Assembly: GCA_963555705.1 (NCBI GenBank)
Contig: OY743177.1
Coordinates: 52,590,596-52,654,595, forward strand
Source: Ligustrum vulgare
Taxonomy: Eukaryota > Streptophyta > Magnoliopsida > Lamiales > Oleaceae
DNA: 64,000 nt
Reading direction: 5' to 3'
Shown here: positions 34,678 through 44,267 of the stretch, in pieces
Layout of the letters: every line of letters starts with the position of its first letter
Numbering within the stretch: the stretch's first letter is position 1
The notes under the pieces: generated by a model
Seen by the model: the letters and a program-made list of their open reading frames with translations, nothing else
Database searches by the model: none
What the model was told of the DNA's origin: nothing
Translations under genes and position numbers: made by a program

Positions 34678-37600
34678 TGGTTTCTAGATTCAGGATGCTC
34701 AAACCACATGTGTGGGGACAAATCAAAGTTCAGTGAGATGGATGAAACTTTCAGTCATGTGGTAAATCTTGGCAACAATACTAAGATGAATGTGCTCAGC
34801 AAAGGAAGTGTGAAGCTGAATGTGAGTGGAGTCAATCATGTGGTTCAAAATGTGTTCTATGTACCTGAACTCAAGAATAATCTCTTGAGTATAGGTCAGC
34901 TGCAGGAGAGGGGCTTGACTATCCTAATTCAGTCAGGAATGTGCCAGATATATCATCCTCACAAAGGCTTAATTATACAGACCAGTATGACCACAAACAT
35001 GATGTTTGAGTTGTTTACTAGGACTCCAGAGAAGAAAGAAGCATGCTTCCACACAACAACACACGATTTATCACACTTGTGGCATTGCAGGTATGCCCAC
35101 CTCAGTCACAAAGGCTTAAGAACACTCCAATCCAAGAAGATGGTCCGAGGTCTGCCTCAGTTAAATACATCCACTGCTGTGTGCACTGATTGTGTGAAAG
35201 GAAAGCAACACCGTGAACCAATTCCTAAGAAAAGTCAGTGGAGAGCAACTAAAAAATTGCAGCTAGTTCATGCAGACATTTGCGATCCCATCACTCCAGC
35301 TTCTAATAGTCAAAAGAGGTACATCTTATGCTTTATAGATGATTATTCTAGAAAGGCATGGATATATTTCTTATTAGAAAAGTCAGAAGCATTCTATTAC
35401 TTCAAGTGTTTCAAAATTCTTGTGGAGAAAGAAAGTGACTTTCCTGTTAAGTGTTTACGTACAGACAGGGGAGGGGAATTCAATTCTTTGGAGTTTAATG
35501 AATATTGTAAGGAGAATGGGATAAAGAGGCAGTTGACTACGGCTTATACTCCACGACAAAATGGAGTAGCCGAGCGTAAGAATAGAACTGTGATGAATCT
35601 TGTAAGATCGATGTTGTCAGAAAAGAAGGTTCCTAAAACTTTCAAGCCTGAGGCTGTAAGGTGGACGGTGTATGTCCTAAATCGATCTCCCACATTGGCT
35701 GTTAAGGAGATGACACCAGAGGAGGCTTGGAGTGGTGAGAAACCATCAGTTGAGCACTTTAGAGTGTTCGGATGTGTGGGGCACGTTCACATTCCAGATG
35801 CTAGGAGGACAAAGCTTGAGAACAAGAGTGTTAGCTGTGTACTTCTTGGTGTGAGTGATGAGTCTAAAGGATACAAGCTATATGATCCAATTGCAAAGAA
35901 AGTTATAGTGAGCCGAGATGTGATCTTTGAAGAAGAGAGTCAGTGGAATTGGGATGCAAGTTATAGAGAAGAGCTGTTGAGAGACTTGGAATGGGCAGAT
36001 AATGAGTTTGATGCTAATGGTAATGAAGAAATTGATGCAAGCAGGGACGAGGAAGAAGAAGTTAATAGGGCTGATAATGGAACTCAAAGTGATGCAAGTA
36101 GAGACGAGGAAGAAGAAGTTAATGTGACTGGTAATGGAACTCAAAGTAACACAAATGAAGATGGCATAAATGCTAGGAAGGGCAGAGCGAGACGTTCTTC
36201 GGTGTGGATAGAGGACTATGTTTCAGGAGAAGGCTTGTCTGAAGGTGAAGATGTTATCAACATGACTTTGGTTGATTCCACAGATCCTGTGAGTTTTGAA
36301 GAGGCAGTAAAAAGTGCAAAATGGAAGCAAGCTATGGAGGCTGAGATCAAAGCTATAGAAAAAAACCAAACCTGGGAATTAGTGGAGTTGCCAATTGGTG
36401 CAAAGCGAATTGGGGTCAAGTGGATTTATAAAACAAAGTTGAACAAGTTTGGTGAGGTAGATAAGCACAAAGCACGATTGGTGGCTAAGGGCTATTCACA
36501 AGAACATGGAGTTGATTATACTGAGGTTTTCGCACCGGTAGCTAGGATGGACACTGTAAGGATGATAATAGCACTCGCTGCACAACGAGGCTGGAAGATA
36601 TTCCAACTTAACGTCAAGTCTGCCTTTTTGCATGGTACTTTGAGTGAGAATGTATATGTGGAGCAACCAAAGGGATACGAGAAGAAGGGGAGTGAGCATA
36701 TGGTCTACAAACTTTTCAAGGCTTTGTACGGTCTAAAACAAGCTCCACGAGCTTGGTTTAGCCGTATAGAGTCCTACTTTCTTAATGAAGGTTTTCAAAA
36801 GAGTCGGAGTGAACAGACACTTTTCTTCAAGTGGAACAAGGAAGGTAAAATTCTACTTGTTAGTGTATATGTCGATGACCTCATTTATACTAGCAATGAT
36901 GAGCTTATGATGACTAATTTCAAGGAATCCATGCAAAAGGAGTTTGACATGACAGATTTGGGGAAGATGAGATTCTTTTTGGGTATTGAAGTGTTGCAAG
37001 GATCAAATGGAATCTACATATGTCAAAGGAAGTACGCCATGGACATTCTGAGACGTTTTGGCATGGAAGATAGTAATTCACTGAATAATCCAATAGTGGC
37101 TGGTTCTAAGATGAACAGAGATGAAGCAGGGGTTAAGGTGAATGAGACTCAGTTCAAGCAAGTAGTGGGTAGCTTGATGTATATTACAACTACACGTCCA
37201 GATTTAATGTTTGTGGTAAGCTTAATAAGTCGCTTTATGTCAAAACCTACTGAGATGCATTTCCAAGCTGCAAAAAGAGTCCTTAGGTATTTAAGATGGA
37301 CTGTTAACTATGGTATTATGTACAAGAGAGGAGGAGCTGAGGAGCTGATGGCCTTCACAGACAGCAACTATGCCGGGGATGTGGAAGACAGGAAGAGCAC
37401 TTCTGGTTATGTGTTCTTAATGAATGGTGCAGCTGTTGCTTGGTCGTCTAAAAAACAACCCATTGTCACTCTCTCCACAACCGAAGCTGAATTTATTGCA
37501 GCAGTTGGTTGTGCCTGTCAAGCTATTTGGATGAGAAGGATTTTGAAAGAATTTGGGCATGCACAAGAGGGAAGTACAACTATAATGTGTGACAACAGCT

Positions 37601-37833
37601 CTGCCATAAAACTGTCAAAAAATCCGATCATGCACGGTCGAAGTAAACACATAGACGTGAGGTTTCATTTCTTGAGGGATCTTGCCAAAGACGGTGTCAT
37701 TGAAATGGTCTATTGTGGAACACATGATCAAGTTGCAGACATTCTTACAAAGCCTTTGAAGTTGGAAACCTTTCATAAACTTCGTGTGCAGCTTGGTGTG
37801 TGTGAAGTACCTGATGTAAACTTATTGCAGTGA
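34678..37833 (+). CDS. Copia pol: protease, integrase, RT, RNase H
   Basis: Open without a stop from the protease WFLDSGCSNHM (34678) to 37833; the first ATG is 34708 (1041 codons). In order: protease (DSG at 34687); GAG-pre-integrase HLWHCRYAHLSHKGL; integrase core with ADICD, RTDRGGEF and GVAERKNRT giving the D,D,E residues; RT with QLNVKSAFLHG at residues 633-643 and YVDD at 721-724; RNase H with TDSNYAGD, STTEAEFIA and SKHIDVRFHF. In RT motif A the catalytic Asp that family members have (QLDVK) is Asn at residue 635 (36610-36612), which should abolish polymerase activity. Otherwise the polyprotein looks full length. It lacks its own gag link because of the frameshift upstream. Confidence 0.93.
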   Translation, partial: WFLDSGCSNHMCGDKSKFSEMDETFSHVVNLGNNTKMNVLSKGSVKLNVSGVNHVVQNVFYVPELKNNLLSIGQLQERGLTILIQSGMCQIYHPHKGLIIQTSMTTNMMFELFTRTPEKKEACFHTTTHDLSHLWHCRYAHLSHKGLRTLQSKKMVRGLPQLNTSTAVCTDCVKGKQHREPIPKKSQWRATKKLQLVHADICDPITPASNSQKRYILCFIDDYSRKAWIYFLLEKSEAFYYFKCFKILVEKESDFPVKCLRTDRGGEFNSLEFNEYCKENGIKRQLTTAYTPRQNGVAERKNRTVMNLVRSMLSEKKVPKTFKPEAVRWTVYVLNRSPTLAVKEMTPEEAWSGEKPSVEHFRVFGCVGHVHIPDARRTKLENKSVSCVLLGVSDESKGYKLYDPIAKKVIVSRDVIFEEESQWNWDASYREELLRDLEWADNEFDANGNEEIDASRDEEEEVNRADNGTQSDASRDEEEEVNVTGNGTQSNTNEDGINARKGRARRSSVWIEDYVSGEGLSEGEDVINMTLVDSTDPVSFEEAVKSAKWKQAMEAEIKAIEKNQTWELVELPIGAKRIGVKWIYKTKLNKFGEVDKHKARLVAKGYSQEHGVDYTEVFAPVARMDTVRMIIALAAQRGWKIFQLNVKSAFLHGTLSENVYVEQPKGYEKKGSEHMVYKLFKALYGLKQAPRAWFSRIESYFLNEGFQKSRSEQTLFFKWNKEGKILLVSVYVDDLIYTSNDELMMTNFKESMQKEFDMTDLGKMRFFLGIEVLQGSNGIYICQRKYAMDILRRFGMEDSNSLNNPIVAGSKMNRDEAGVKVNETQFKQVVGSLMYITTTRPDLMFVVSLISRFMSKPTEMHFQAAKRVLRYLRWTVNYGIMYKRGGAEELMAFTDSNYAGDVEDRKSTSGYVFLMNGAAVAWSSKKQPIVTLSTTEAEFIAAVGCACQAIWMRRILKEFGHAQEGSTTIMCDNSSAIKLSKNPIMHGRSKHIDVRFHFLRDLAKDGVIEMVYCGTHDQVADILTKPLKLETFHKLRVQLGVCEVPDVNLLQ

Positions 37834-37857
37834 TTGCATTTAGTTTAAGGGAGGGTT

Positions 37858-38084
37858 TGTTGTGTTATTTCTGTTAAATAAAATCCTAGTTTCTAGGATT
37901 GTAGATAGGTTCTTTGACTATTTCCAATTGTATTTACCACGAAACATCTGAATGTGGGCTGCTTTCTCTCATTCTGTTAGTATTGTTGAATGCCTATTAA
38001 AGGCGAGTTCTTTATTTAATAAAATAGATCATTCAACCAATTTGCTCAGAGTTACTGTGTTCATTTGATCAAGCAACCTCTACA
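37858..38084 (+). repeat. 3' LTR of complete copia element
   Basis: Starts TGTTGTGTTATTTC and ends CAACCTCTACA. It follows a purine tract and precedes the TTCCA duplication. Confidence 0.95.
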
Positions 38085-38174
38085 TTCCACACTATAAATG
38101 TCATCCATGTTTCCGAAACTTGGATTCTCCCAGACTCGCACAACCCCAACCTTAAACCCCAATTCTCCGGCAAG
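38085..38174 (-). pseudogene. RPA70-like OB-fold (DUF223-type) exon, proximal piece
   Basis: The minus strand reads GFKVGVVRVWENPSFGNMDD then IYSVE up to the copia insertion and resumes MVLIDRK at 33464-33444 before a splice donor. The pattern V.RVWE.PSF....IYS.EMVL.D.KG is that of plant replication-protein-A 70-kDa-like OB-fold proteins, which bind single-stranded DNA. Such genes are also carried by Helitrons. An in-frame TGA at 38177 precedes this piece, so the exon was either already broken or starts downstream. No further OB-fold exon was recognised on either side. Confidence 0.6.
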
Positions 38175-38661
38175 TCAATAACCGGTTCCATGGATGATGG
38201 AATTGCGACGATGGGAACTGAAAAGAAGTCGGAGAACTTTTCGATGATACAAAAATCTGTAAATAATTGAATTGAAATTTACATAGAATAGAAGCAAATG
38301 TGCGTCAAGTAACAAACATCAAACCTATTTCTGTTCAAATAAGGAAGCTAGCAATCTGGAATTTTTTAAAATTCAAAGTGTAAAATAAGCAGCTTTGACG
38401 CAGATCTTGAATATGGTGCACATGGGTTCAAAGGCAATGATGATAGACGATCAAACCATGTATTTTCTGAAGAGTAGTTAAATCTGTCACATCTTATCTT
38501 ATTTATTACAATAAAATAATGTAATAGATTTTCATTTTTTGCATTAATCTGTAGCATTTGATTCATTTTTTATTTTATTTTTTTCATTTTCCATGCCAAG
38601 TTTCAACTTTAATGTGTTCGATAGTTCCCACTTTCTAGGCAATTCATTTTCCATTGTCTTA

Positions 38662-39169
38662 GGGTGCTTTTGATTCGCCATGGAAAATATGATTTTTCAC
38701 GTGATTTTCCAACTTTACGCTATTTGGTTGCCAAAATTTTCCATGGAATTCATTTTTCCACTTGCCTCGAAATTCGATATTTTCTTTATTTTGGATGAAT
38801 TCGTTTTCCAAGGAGGGGATGAGGTTTTATTTTCCATGAAAAATCTTATACCATTTTTGTTACGTTTGATCATTTTTGTTGTTGTTAATTGATTTTTTTC
38901 TCAAAAATTAACATTATTATTACTAAGTACAAACTTGTTAAAAAATGGAAAAAAAATATTATAATAGCTAAAATTTATTTTATTTTTCATGAAAAATAAT
39001 GTCAATCAAACAACAAAAGTTGGAAAATTCTCCATTTTTTCTACCTAGAGAATTAAACCAATCAAATACATTAAACTTTCAATTCCCAGGAATTTAATTC
39101 CCTAAAATTCAATTCCATGGAATTCATTTTCTTTTCACCCAAATTTCACCATCGCTATCAAACGCAACC
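38662..39169. mobile_element. Tourist/Harbinger-like MITE (508 bp)
   Basis: Ends GGGTGCTTTTGAT and ATCAAACGCAACC match as inverted repeats at 11 of 13 bases, flanked by TTA on both sides (38659-38661, 39170-39172). The interior repeats CCATGGAA/TTCC words and has no gene. It defines the family used to recognise the split copy at 40053-50509. Confidence 0.75.
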
Positions 39170-39199
39170 TTAATTTACTTGCTTGAATTTCACGATTTC

Positions 39200-39493
39200 G
39201 TTGAATTGGTTTTCTCACCCGGCTAGTAGGATTTATTTTCTTGACAAAATTGTTAACATTTTTCGTCACGTTTGATCATATTTGTTATTGTTAATTGATT
39301 TATTTTTTTTCAAAAATTAACATTATTATTATCAAGTACGAATGTGTGAAAAAATTAAAAAATATATTTTTTTATTAAAATAATGTCAATCAAATAACAA
39401 ATGTTGAAAAATTCCTCACATTTTCTACCTAAAAAATTAAATCAATCAAACACATAAAACACTCAAATTTCACTCTTGCTATCAAACGCAGCA
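39200..39493. mobile_element. Partial second copy of the MITE
   Basis: Homologous to the right half of 38662-39169 (shared AACATTATTATTA.., AATAATGTCAATCAAA.., and the right end TATCAAACGCAGCA followed by TTA). It lacks the left terminus and probably arose by partial tandem duplication. Confidence 0.65.
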
Positions 39494-40052
39494 TTAACAT
39501 GATTGAAGCACCGCTTGTGAAATAGAAATGCTTTATTCTTAATGATATATTGCATAGAAACACTTTATTCTTAATGATATATTGGAGCAACATGAAATAG
39601 AATAATAATTCATGAAATACTATATGATAAATTATATATTATAAATACTAGATATTGTATAAAAATAAATCAAAATTACTTAGTCTCATAATCTCTCTAA
39701 TTTTTTGTAACAGAAACACATCAATAAAACTAGTAACACGACCACCACCAATGACACAAAATATTGCTAAAATTACTAATATTTTTTATCCTTTATTATT
39801 TTTTATATATTTTATATTTTTTTTAGTACAAAGGGGGGCAAAGGTGAGAGAGTTTGGGAAGGGAAATAAGAGGGGATAGGATTCGACCTTGGAACGAGTC
39901 GGGGACATTCGAACACCACAGCCAATTAGGGTAACTCCCGAGTCCTAAAATTATTAATATTAACCGCTTAAGTACCTAAACATAAACAAAAGAGCCGATA
40001 AACCACACTATCATATTGATTGCGAACCCTAGAAATCAACCACGTGAAATTA

Positions 40053-40349
40053 GGCCCTGCTTGATAGCATAAAATTTCCATGGAAAGGAAAAAAAATTCC
40101 TTATTTCTTCATTTTCGTATATTTTATGGCACAAATTTAACTTGAAAAATGTTTTCCTTCCAAGCTATTCACGCCTCCATTTTCTTGTTAAAGGAGGAAA
40201 ACATTTTCTTGTGCTTTACGTAAGAATTTATTTTCCATGTTTCAAAGAAAATTATTTATGCCATGTTTGATCACTTTTGTTGTTAATTATCTTATTTTTT
40301 CCCAAAAAAAAAACATTATCACTATAAGTACAAATGTATTATAAAAAAA
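40053..40349. mobile_element. Left half of split MITE
   Basis: Left end GGCCCTGCTTGATAGC after TTA, with the same internal words as the 38.7-kb MITE (TTCCATGGAA, TGATCACTTTTGTTGTTAAT, TAAGTACAAATG). Homology stops at A 40349, where a Helitron-like 5' end begins, and resumes at 50293. Confidence 0.65.
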
Positions 40350-40499
40350 TCTATCTATTATATTAAAGATGGATAGTAGCAAAAGAAATCCCTCCCATAT
40401 TTCCCGCCTAGAAGCTGCTTATAGTGATAAGTAGTATGGAAAAAAGAATGGGACGCAACAACATGTGGCCCCACAATCAACTCATCCGATATTATACTT

Positions 40500-41321
40500 C
40501 CCAAAGAAGCCATCTTCTTCATTTTAAATTTCAAACTGAAGAACTCTTCGGTTCTTTCCTTATTTTAGTTTAATTGTCTTCGTTTTCTGGTCAAATTAAT
40601 CATATTTGATCTCTACAATAATCATCGGCTGATTCGATTGGGAGAAATTCAAAAGGACTCTTGAAGGTAAGCATTTCTTTTTGTTTCAATTTTTTATGAA
40701 TTCTTTAGGTGTTTGTAAAATTGGGTTTAGGGTTTTCACTAGAGGTTTTAATTGATTCTTTTTGTTCACCTGCCTATATTTCTGAGGTGGGTTTCTATTT
40801 GAAGTAATATTTGGAGCTTTGGATTTTTAACTTTTGTTGGATTTATACATAGTAATTGCAAATCGACGTTATAAGAGTTTATGCATGACTGAATAAAATT
40901 CTGAGTTGTGTTTCTTTTTCATAGTTCGATTCCAGGTTTTGATTTGTGTATTTTTATTCATTTGATGTTTAGAGGTTGGGCTTTGTATAATATAAAGTGC
41001 TAATCAGAGTGATTTTGGGTTTTCTATTGGAGCAAGTACATGGGGAAACCTGCTGGGAAGAAGAAAATTCAAATTGGATCAAAATCCAATGATGGAAATG
41101 CAAAACAAACCAAAGCTCAGGATCGAAACTCAAAAGCATTAGATGAAGACGCTGCTATCTTCATTAACATGTCCCAAAATTTGAAGGAAGAAGGAAACAA
41201 ACTTTTTCAGAAACTTGATCACGAGGGTGCTATGTTAAAGTACGAAAAGGCCCTCAAATTGCTTCCTTCTAATCACATTGATGTTTTTCATTTTAATACA
41301 ATTTTTGCCTCCTGTTATTAA
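40500..41321 (+). pseudogene. 5' fragment of PHOX/CLMP1-type TPR gene
   Basis: The presumed 5' UTR contains an intron (donor GAAG/GTAAGC at 40667, acceptor TATTGGAG at 41032). The ATG at 41040 follows 8 bases later. The frame of 93 codons reads MGKPAGKKKIQIGSKSNDGN, then DEDAAIFINMSQNLKEEGNK and LFQKLDHEGAMLKYEKALKL, the start of plant Phox/Bem1p-TPR proteins (CLMP1/PHOX family), which act in organelle positioning and chaperone-type complexes. The first TPR begins at about residue 45. After HIDV the residues drift (FHFNTIFASCY) and a stop occurs at 41319. The rest of the TPRs and the PB1 domain are missing. The captured promoter region could still drive transcription. The family is secure from the block order; the exact member is not. 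Confidence 0.75.
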
Positions 41322-42857
41322 TTGCTTATCAAATTGTTATATTATTACTAGCATATATTTTCATGAAATTATATGATGACAATCAAAGTTGACATTGGTA
41401 TTTAGACTGACCCCTGATGATGTAATTATACATATATGTAAGTTAACATTTAAAGTTTCGTTGCACAAAGAGGTGTCCTATCGTTTCAAGCATAATTCAG
41501 TATAGTGGTGTCTGAAAAGTAGGTCTAATTTTCTTTGTTCGTCCTGAAGTTTCTCTAATTCTTATTATCTGAACCCTATCTTCATTTATAATCTGAATGT
41601 CACAAACAATTTGTGATTTTGAAGGGTTCCGAAGACTGTCATGTTGGCCTATTATGACTGTAACGCTGTTCGAAGCAATTGGTACTCTGATATCCTTTAT
41701 CATCATATCATTGGGTAAATCCTTTTTCTTTTGTTATTATTGATTATTACCATGTAGCAAAGTGCAAGTTTCTCTTAACATGTACTGCTACAGTTTTTGT
41801 TAGTATTGATTATTACCAAGTAGCAAAGACGCCTGAAATACATGCATTTGCTGCAATTTCTTTTGTGAATTCTTATTCTTATTCTTATATATACATATAT
41901 ATGTAAGAAGTGAACAAATGAAAACTATTTACCATCAAGCAGTTTTTTGTTGGGTCCTCTTCTGCGCTATCTTGCAAATGTGGCCTATCGGTACAATGTT
42001 CTTGATTCATATAGTGTAATCTCTTTTTATGTTTTAATACAACATGACCTCTCTCTGCACTTTACCTTTCATCCTTTTGATTAATTGAATCTTAATATAT
42101 TTTAATAGGTAACACAACCAGGAAGAATATCAGCTATAAGTCTGTGGTCGTGAGTGGTCAGAAACAATAAGGTAACCCAACACTTGAGCATAATAGCCCA
42201 TGAGGCAATATCATGTCACTTAAGAAAAAAATTGATGTGATGTACTTTAAAAGATGATTTTATATGAAATTGGGTGGTTCTTATGTGGTTTTTGCTTGCA
42301 AGATGAAACCAGTTGATGTACTTGCTGCAAAAATGGTAACCATTCTTTTTAAAGCTCTTAAAGAACTTTTTGAAATTTTATATTTGTTATGCACATCTCT
42401 TCCTTTAGTGAAGTTTCCTTTTTAACGTTATTCATATTATTTACCTTTCCCTATTTTCATGTAAATATTTTGTTGTCAATTGAAAGTTGAGTTCTCCTTC
42501 ATATAAATTAGCGAATGAAAAGAAAAAAAAATGCATTTAAATTTTTTAATAACGAGATAGATTACATGTTTCTATTTTTAAACATGTGTTACTTGAAGCC
42601 ATAAAGTTGAAAAGAAAAGTGAGGGAGAAAGAACGATTAAGCCATTATGTTTTATTATTTACTTTATGCTTTCTGCTATAAAAATTATGTTTGGGAACCT
42701 TGAAGTGGAATTATATTATACAACAGGATTCAATTGAACAGTTATATAATTGAATTAATCACATTTATTTTGCTGATTGGAACTGCCATGCTTTCTACAA
42801 TTCGTTAGAAAACAGTTTTGCTACATTATGTCTAAATCTCTGTTAGAAAACAGAATT
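41322..42857. other. Helitron interior, no gene recognised
   Basis: AT-rich sequence. A splice-like segment ATAG/GTAACACAACC near 42110-42165 may be a remnant of another exon, but I cannot identify it. GTTAGAAAACAG occurs twice at 42805 and 42842. Confidence 0.35.
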
Positions 42858-43871
42858 TGATGTGATCCGGACCAGGCATCGAAGGGCGAAGTCGAGCCAT
42901 CGACAATATGACAATGATATACGTGGAAAACGGAGCAAGTTCCATGTTGGGATCAAGCCAAGAAGAGGGACGGATCGAGCCGAATCGAGTAAAAGAAATT
43001 ATTTATGCAGAAAATCCATTACGGCCGTAAAAGAAGACCTTCACGGCCGTAACCCATGTATTCACGGCCGTAAATCTTACTATCACGGCCGTAATCAATT
43101 GACGAGGAAAAATGAAGATTTGCTGCAGAAAGAGGCTTACGGCCGTAAGCTTTGAAGTTACGGCCGTAACATTCAAACAGGGACATTTTCACTGCCGTAA
43201 TAAATTCATCACGGCCGTAACTGATGGTACAGTTTTGATCAGAAAGGTGATTACGGCCGTAAGATATTTTGTCACGGCCGTAAACGAGCTCGGCCAGATT
43301 TTCGGGAATATTCAAATATTTTATTTCCTTTTATTATTTTAGGTTATTTTCCTAGTTTAGAATTTTAGTATAATTAGAATTCTATTTTGAGTAAATTAGA
43401 TGCTATGTTATTTTGTTTATTTATACGCTTTTTCAATTCATTGTAAAGACAGTTTAAGATTGATTTTGAGATTAATATAGTTGAGAGAGTTTTCTCCAAT
43501 TGAAAGGTTGAGGAGTCCCTTTTGTGTTCTTCAAGAACAAATCCGACCTATCAAATATTGTGGAAATATTTGTGGCGTTGTACTTATCAAATATTCGCGA
43601 GAATATTTGTGGCGTGTCCCATTAGAATCTTATCAAGGAAATTGACAAGTCCTTGTGGTATTTCGAAAACCTTGGATCTCGATTCCGCATCGTCAATTTC
43701 TTGCGTCGTGAATCTTGGGTCAAGGTCCTATCGTCAATCTTATTTTAATTTCCGTCTATTTATTCGTGTTCTTGTTAATTTTCTTGTCAGATCTGATTTA
43801 GATCTTTCCTAGGGTTTTAGATTTATCGTTATTCCGCGTTTCGACGAGATTCCCCGACCGGGATCGCGTCA
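42858..43871 (+). repeat. 5' LTR of young gypsy element
   Basis: 1014 bp. The U3 part contains the ACGGCCGT palindrome array (43021-43281). A TATA-like TTTATTTATACG is near 43417-43428. Downstream are the motifs shared with the 29-32 kb family member. Frames at 42862-43155 plus and 43019-43315 minus are open by chance and not considered genes. Confidence 0.96.
43021..43281. repeat. Helically phased ACGGCCGT palindrome array (5' LTR)
   Basis: Nine exact copies of the palindrome ACGGCCGT and one variant (ACTGCCGT) start at 43021, 43043, 43064, 43085, 43139, 43160, 43191 (variant), 43211, 43253 and 43274. Nearly all are followed by AA and preceded by TT or TC, so several extend to the 12-base palindrome TTACGGCCGTAA. 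Spacings are 22, 21, 21, 54, 21, 31, 20, 42 and 21, close to multiples of 10.5. The array lies about 140-400 bp upstream of the TATA-like sequence, an enhancer-like position. Confidence 0.95.
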
Positions 43872-43873
43872 TC

Positions 43874-43889
43874 TGGTATCAGAGCTTGG
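43874..43889 (+). other. Primer-binding site of young gypsy element
   Basis: TGGTATCAGAGCTTGG, complementary to tRNA-Met, two bases after the 5' LTR. Confidence 0.92.
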
Positions 43890-44267
43890 ATCTATTTCAG
43901 ATTCTTGTGTTTCTTGATTTTTCGTGTTCTTCGCGTTCTTCGTGTCAGTCATAAATTTTTTCAGTTTGATCCATAAGAGTCAGTCCCAGAAATTCAAAAG
44001 TGTTTTTCTTCTTCGTTTTTCGTCCAAATTCAGTTCCGTTTTTTCTCCCATACTCGTAGTTTAATTCTCTGGCAGATTAACAAAAAAAAAAAAATTCGAA
44101 ATTTTCCGAGAATTTTTTTCTAATTTTTTTTTTACCTTTCGTATCTTCCATAAATTCCTTGATTGTTGATCCTTGATTTGATCTTGGGTGAAATTTGAAG
44201 GGATTAAGTGTGATACACGAGTGAAAATAAACACGAGAGGAATTTTTGTTGTCTTTGAAAGCTAACC

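Larger units (their letters stand above)
33470..38084 (+). mobile_element. Complete Ty1/copia element (4615 bp), TSD TTCCA
   Basis: Two 227-bp LTRs (33470-33696, 37858-38084; about four differences), primer site TGGTATCAGAGC (33700-33711), gag, a long pol, and a polypurine tract AAGGGAGGGTT just before the 3' LTR. The perfect target duplication TTCCA is at 33465-33469 and 38085-38089. The coding region carries a few disabling changes, so it is structurally complete but probably not autonomous. Confidence 0.95.

Noticed and set aside
42862..43155. Plus-strand open frame in the LTR (repeated at 45292-45948)
   Set aside because: It lies within the LTR and is identical in both LTR copies. Its residues come from the palindrome array, with no recognisable domain.
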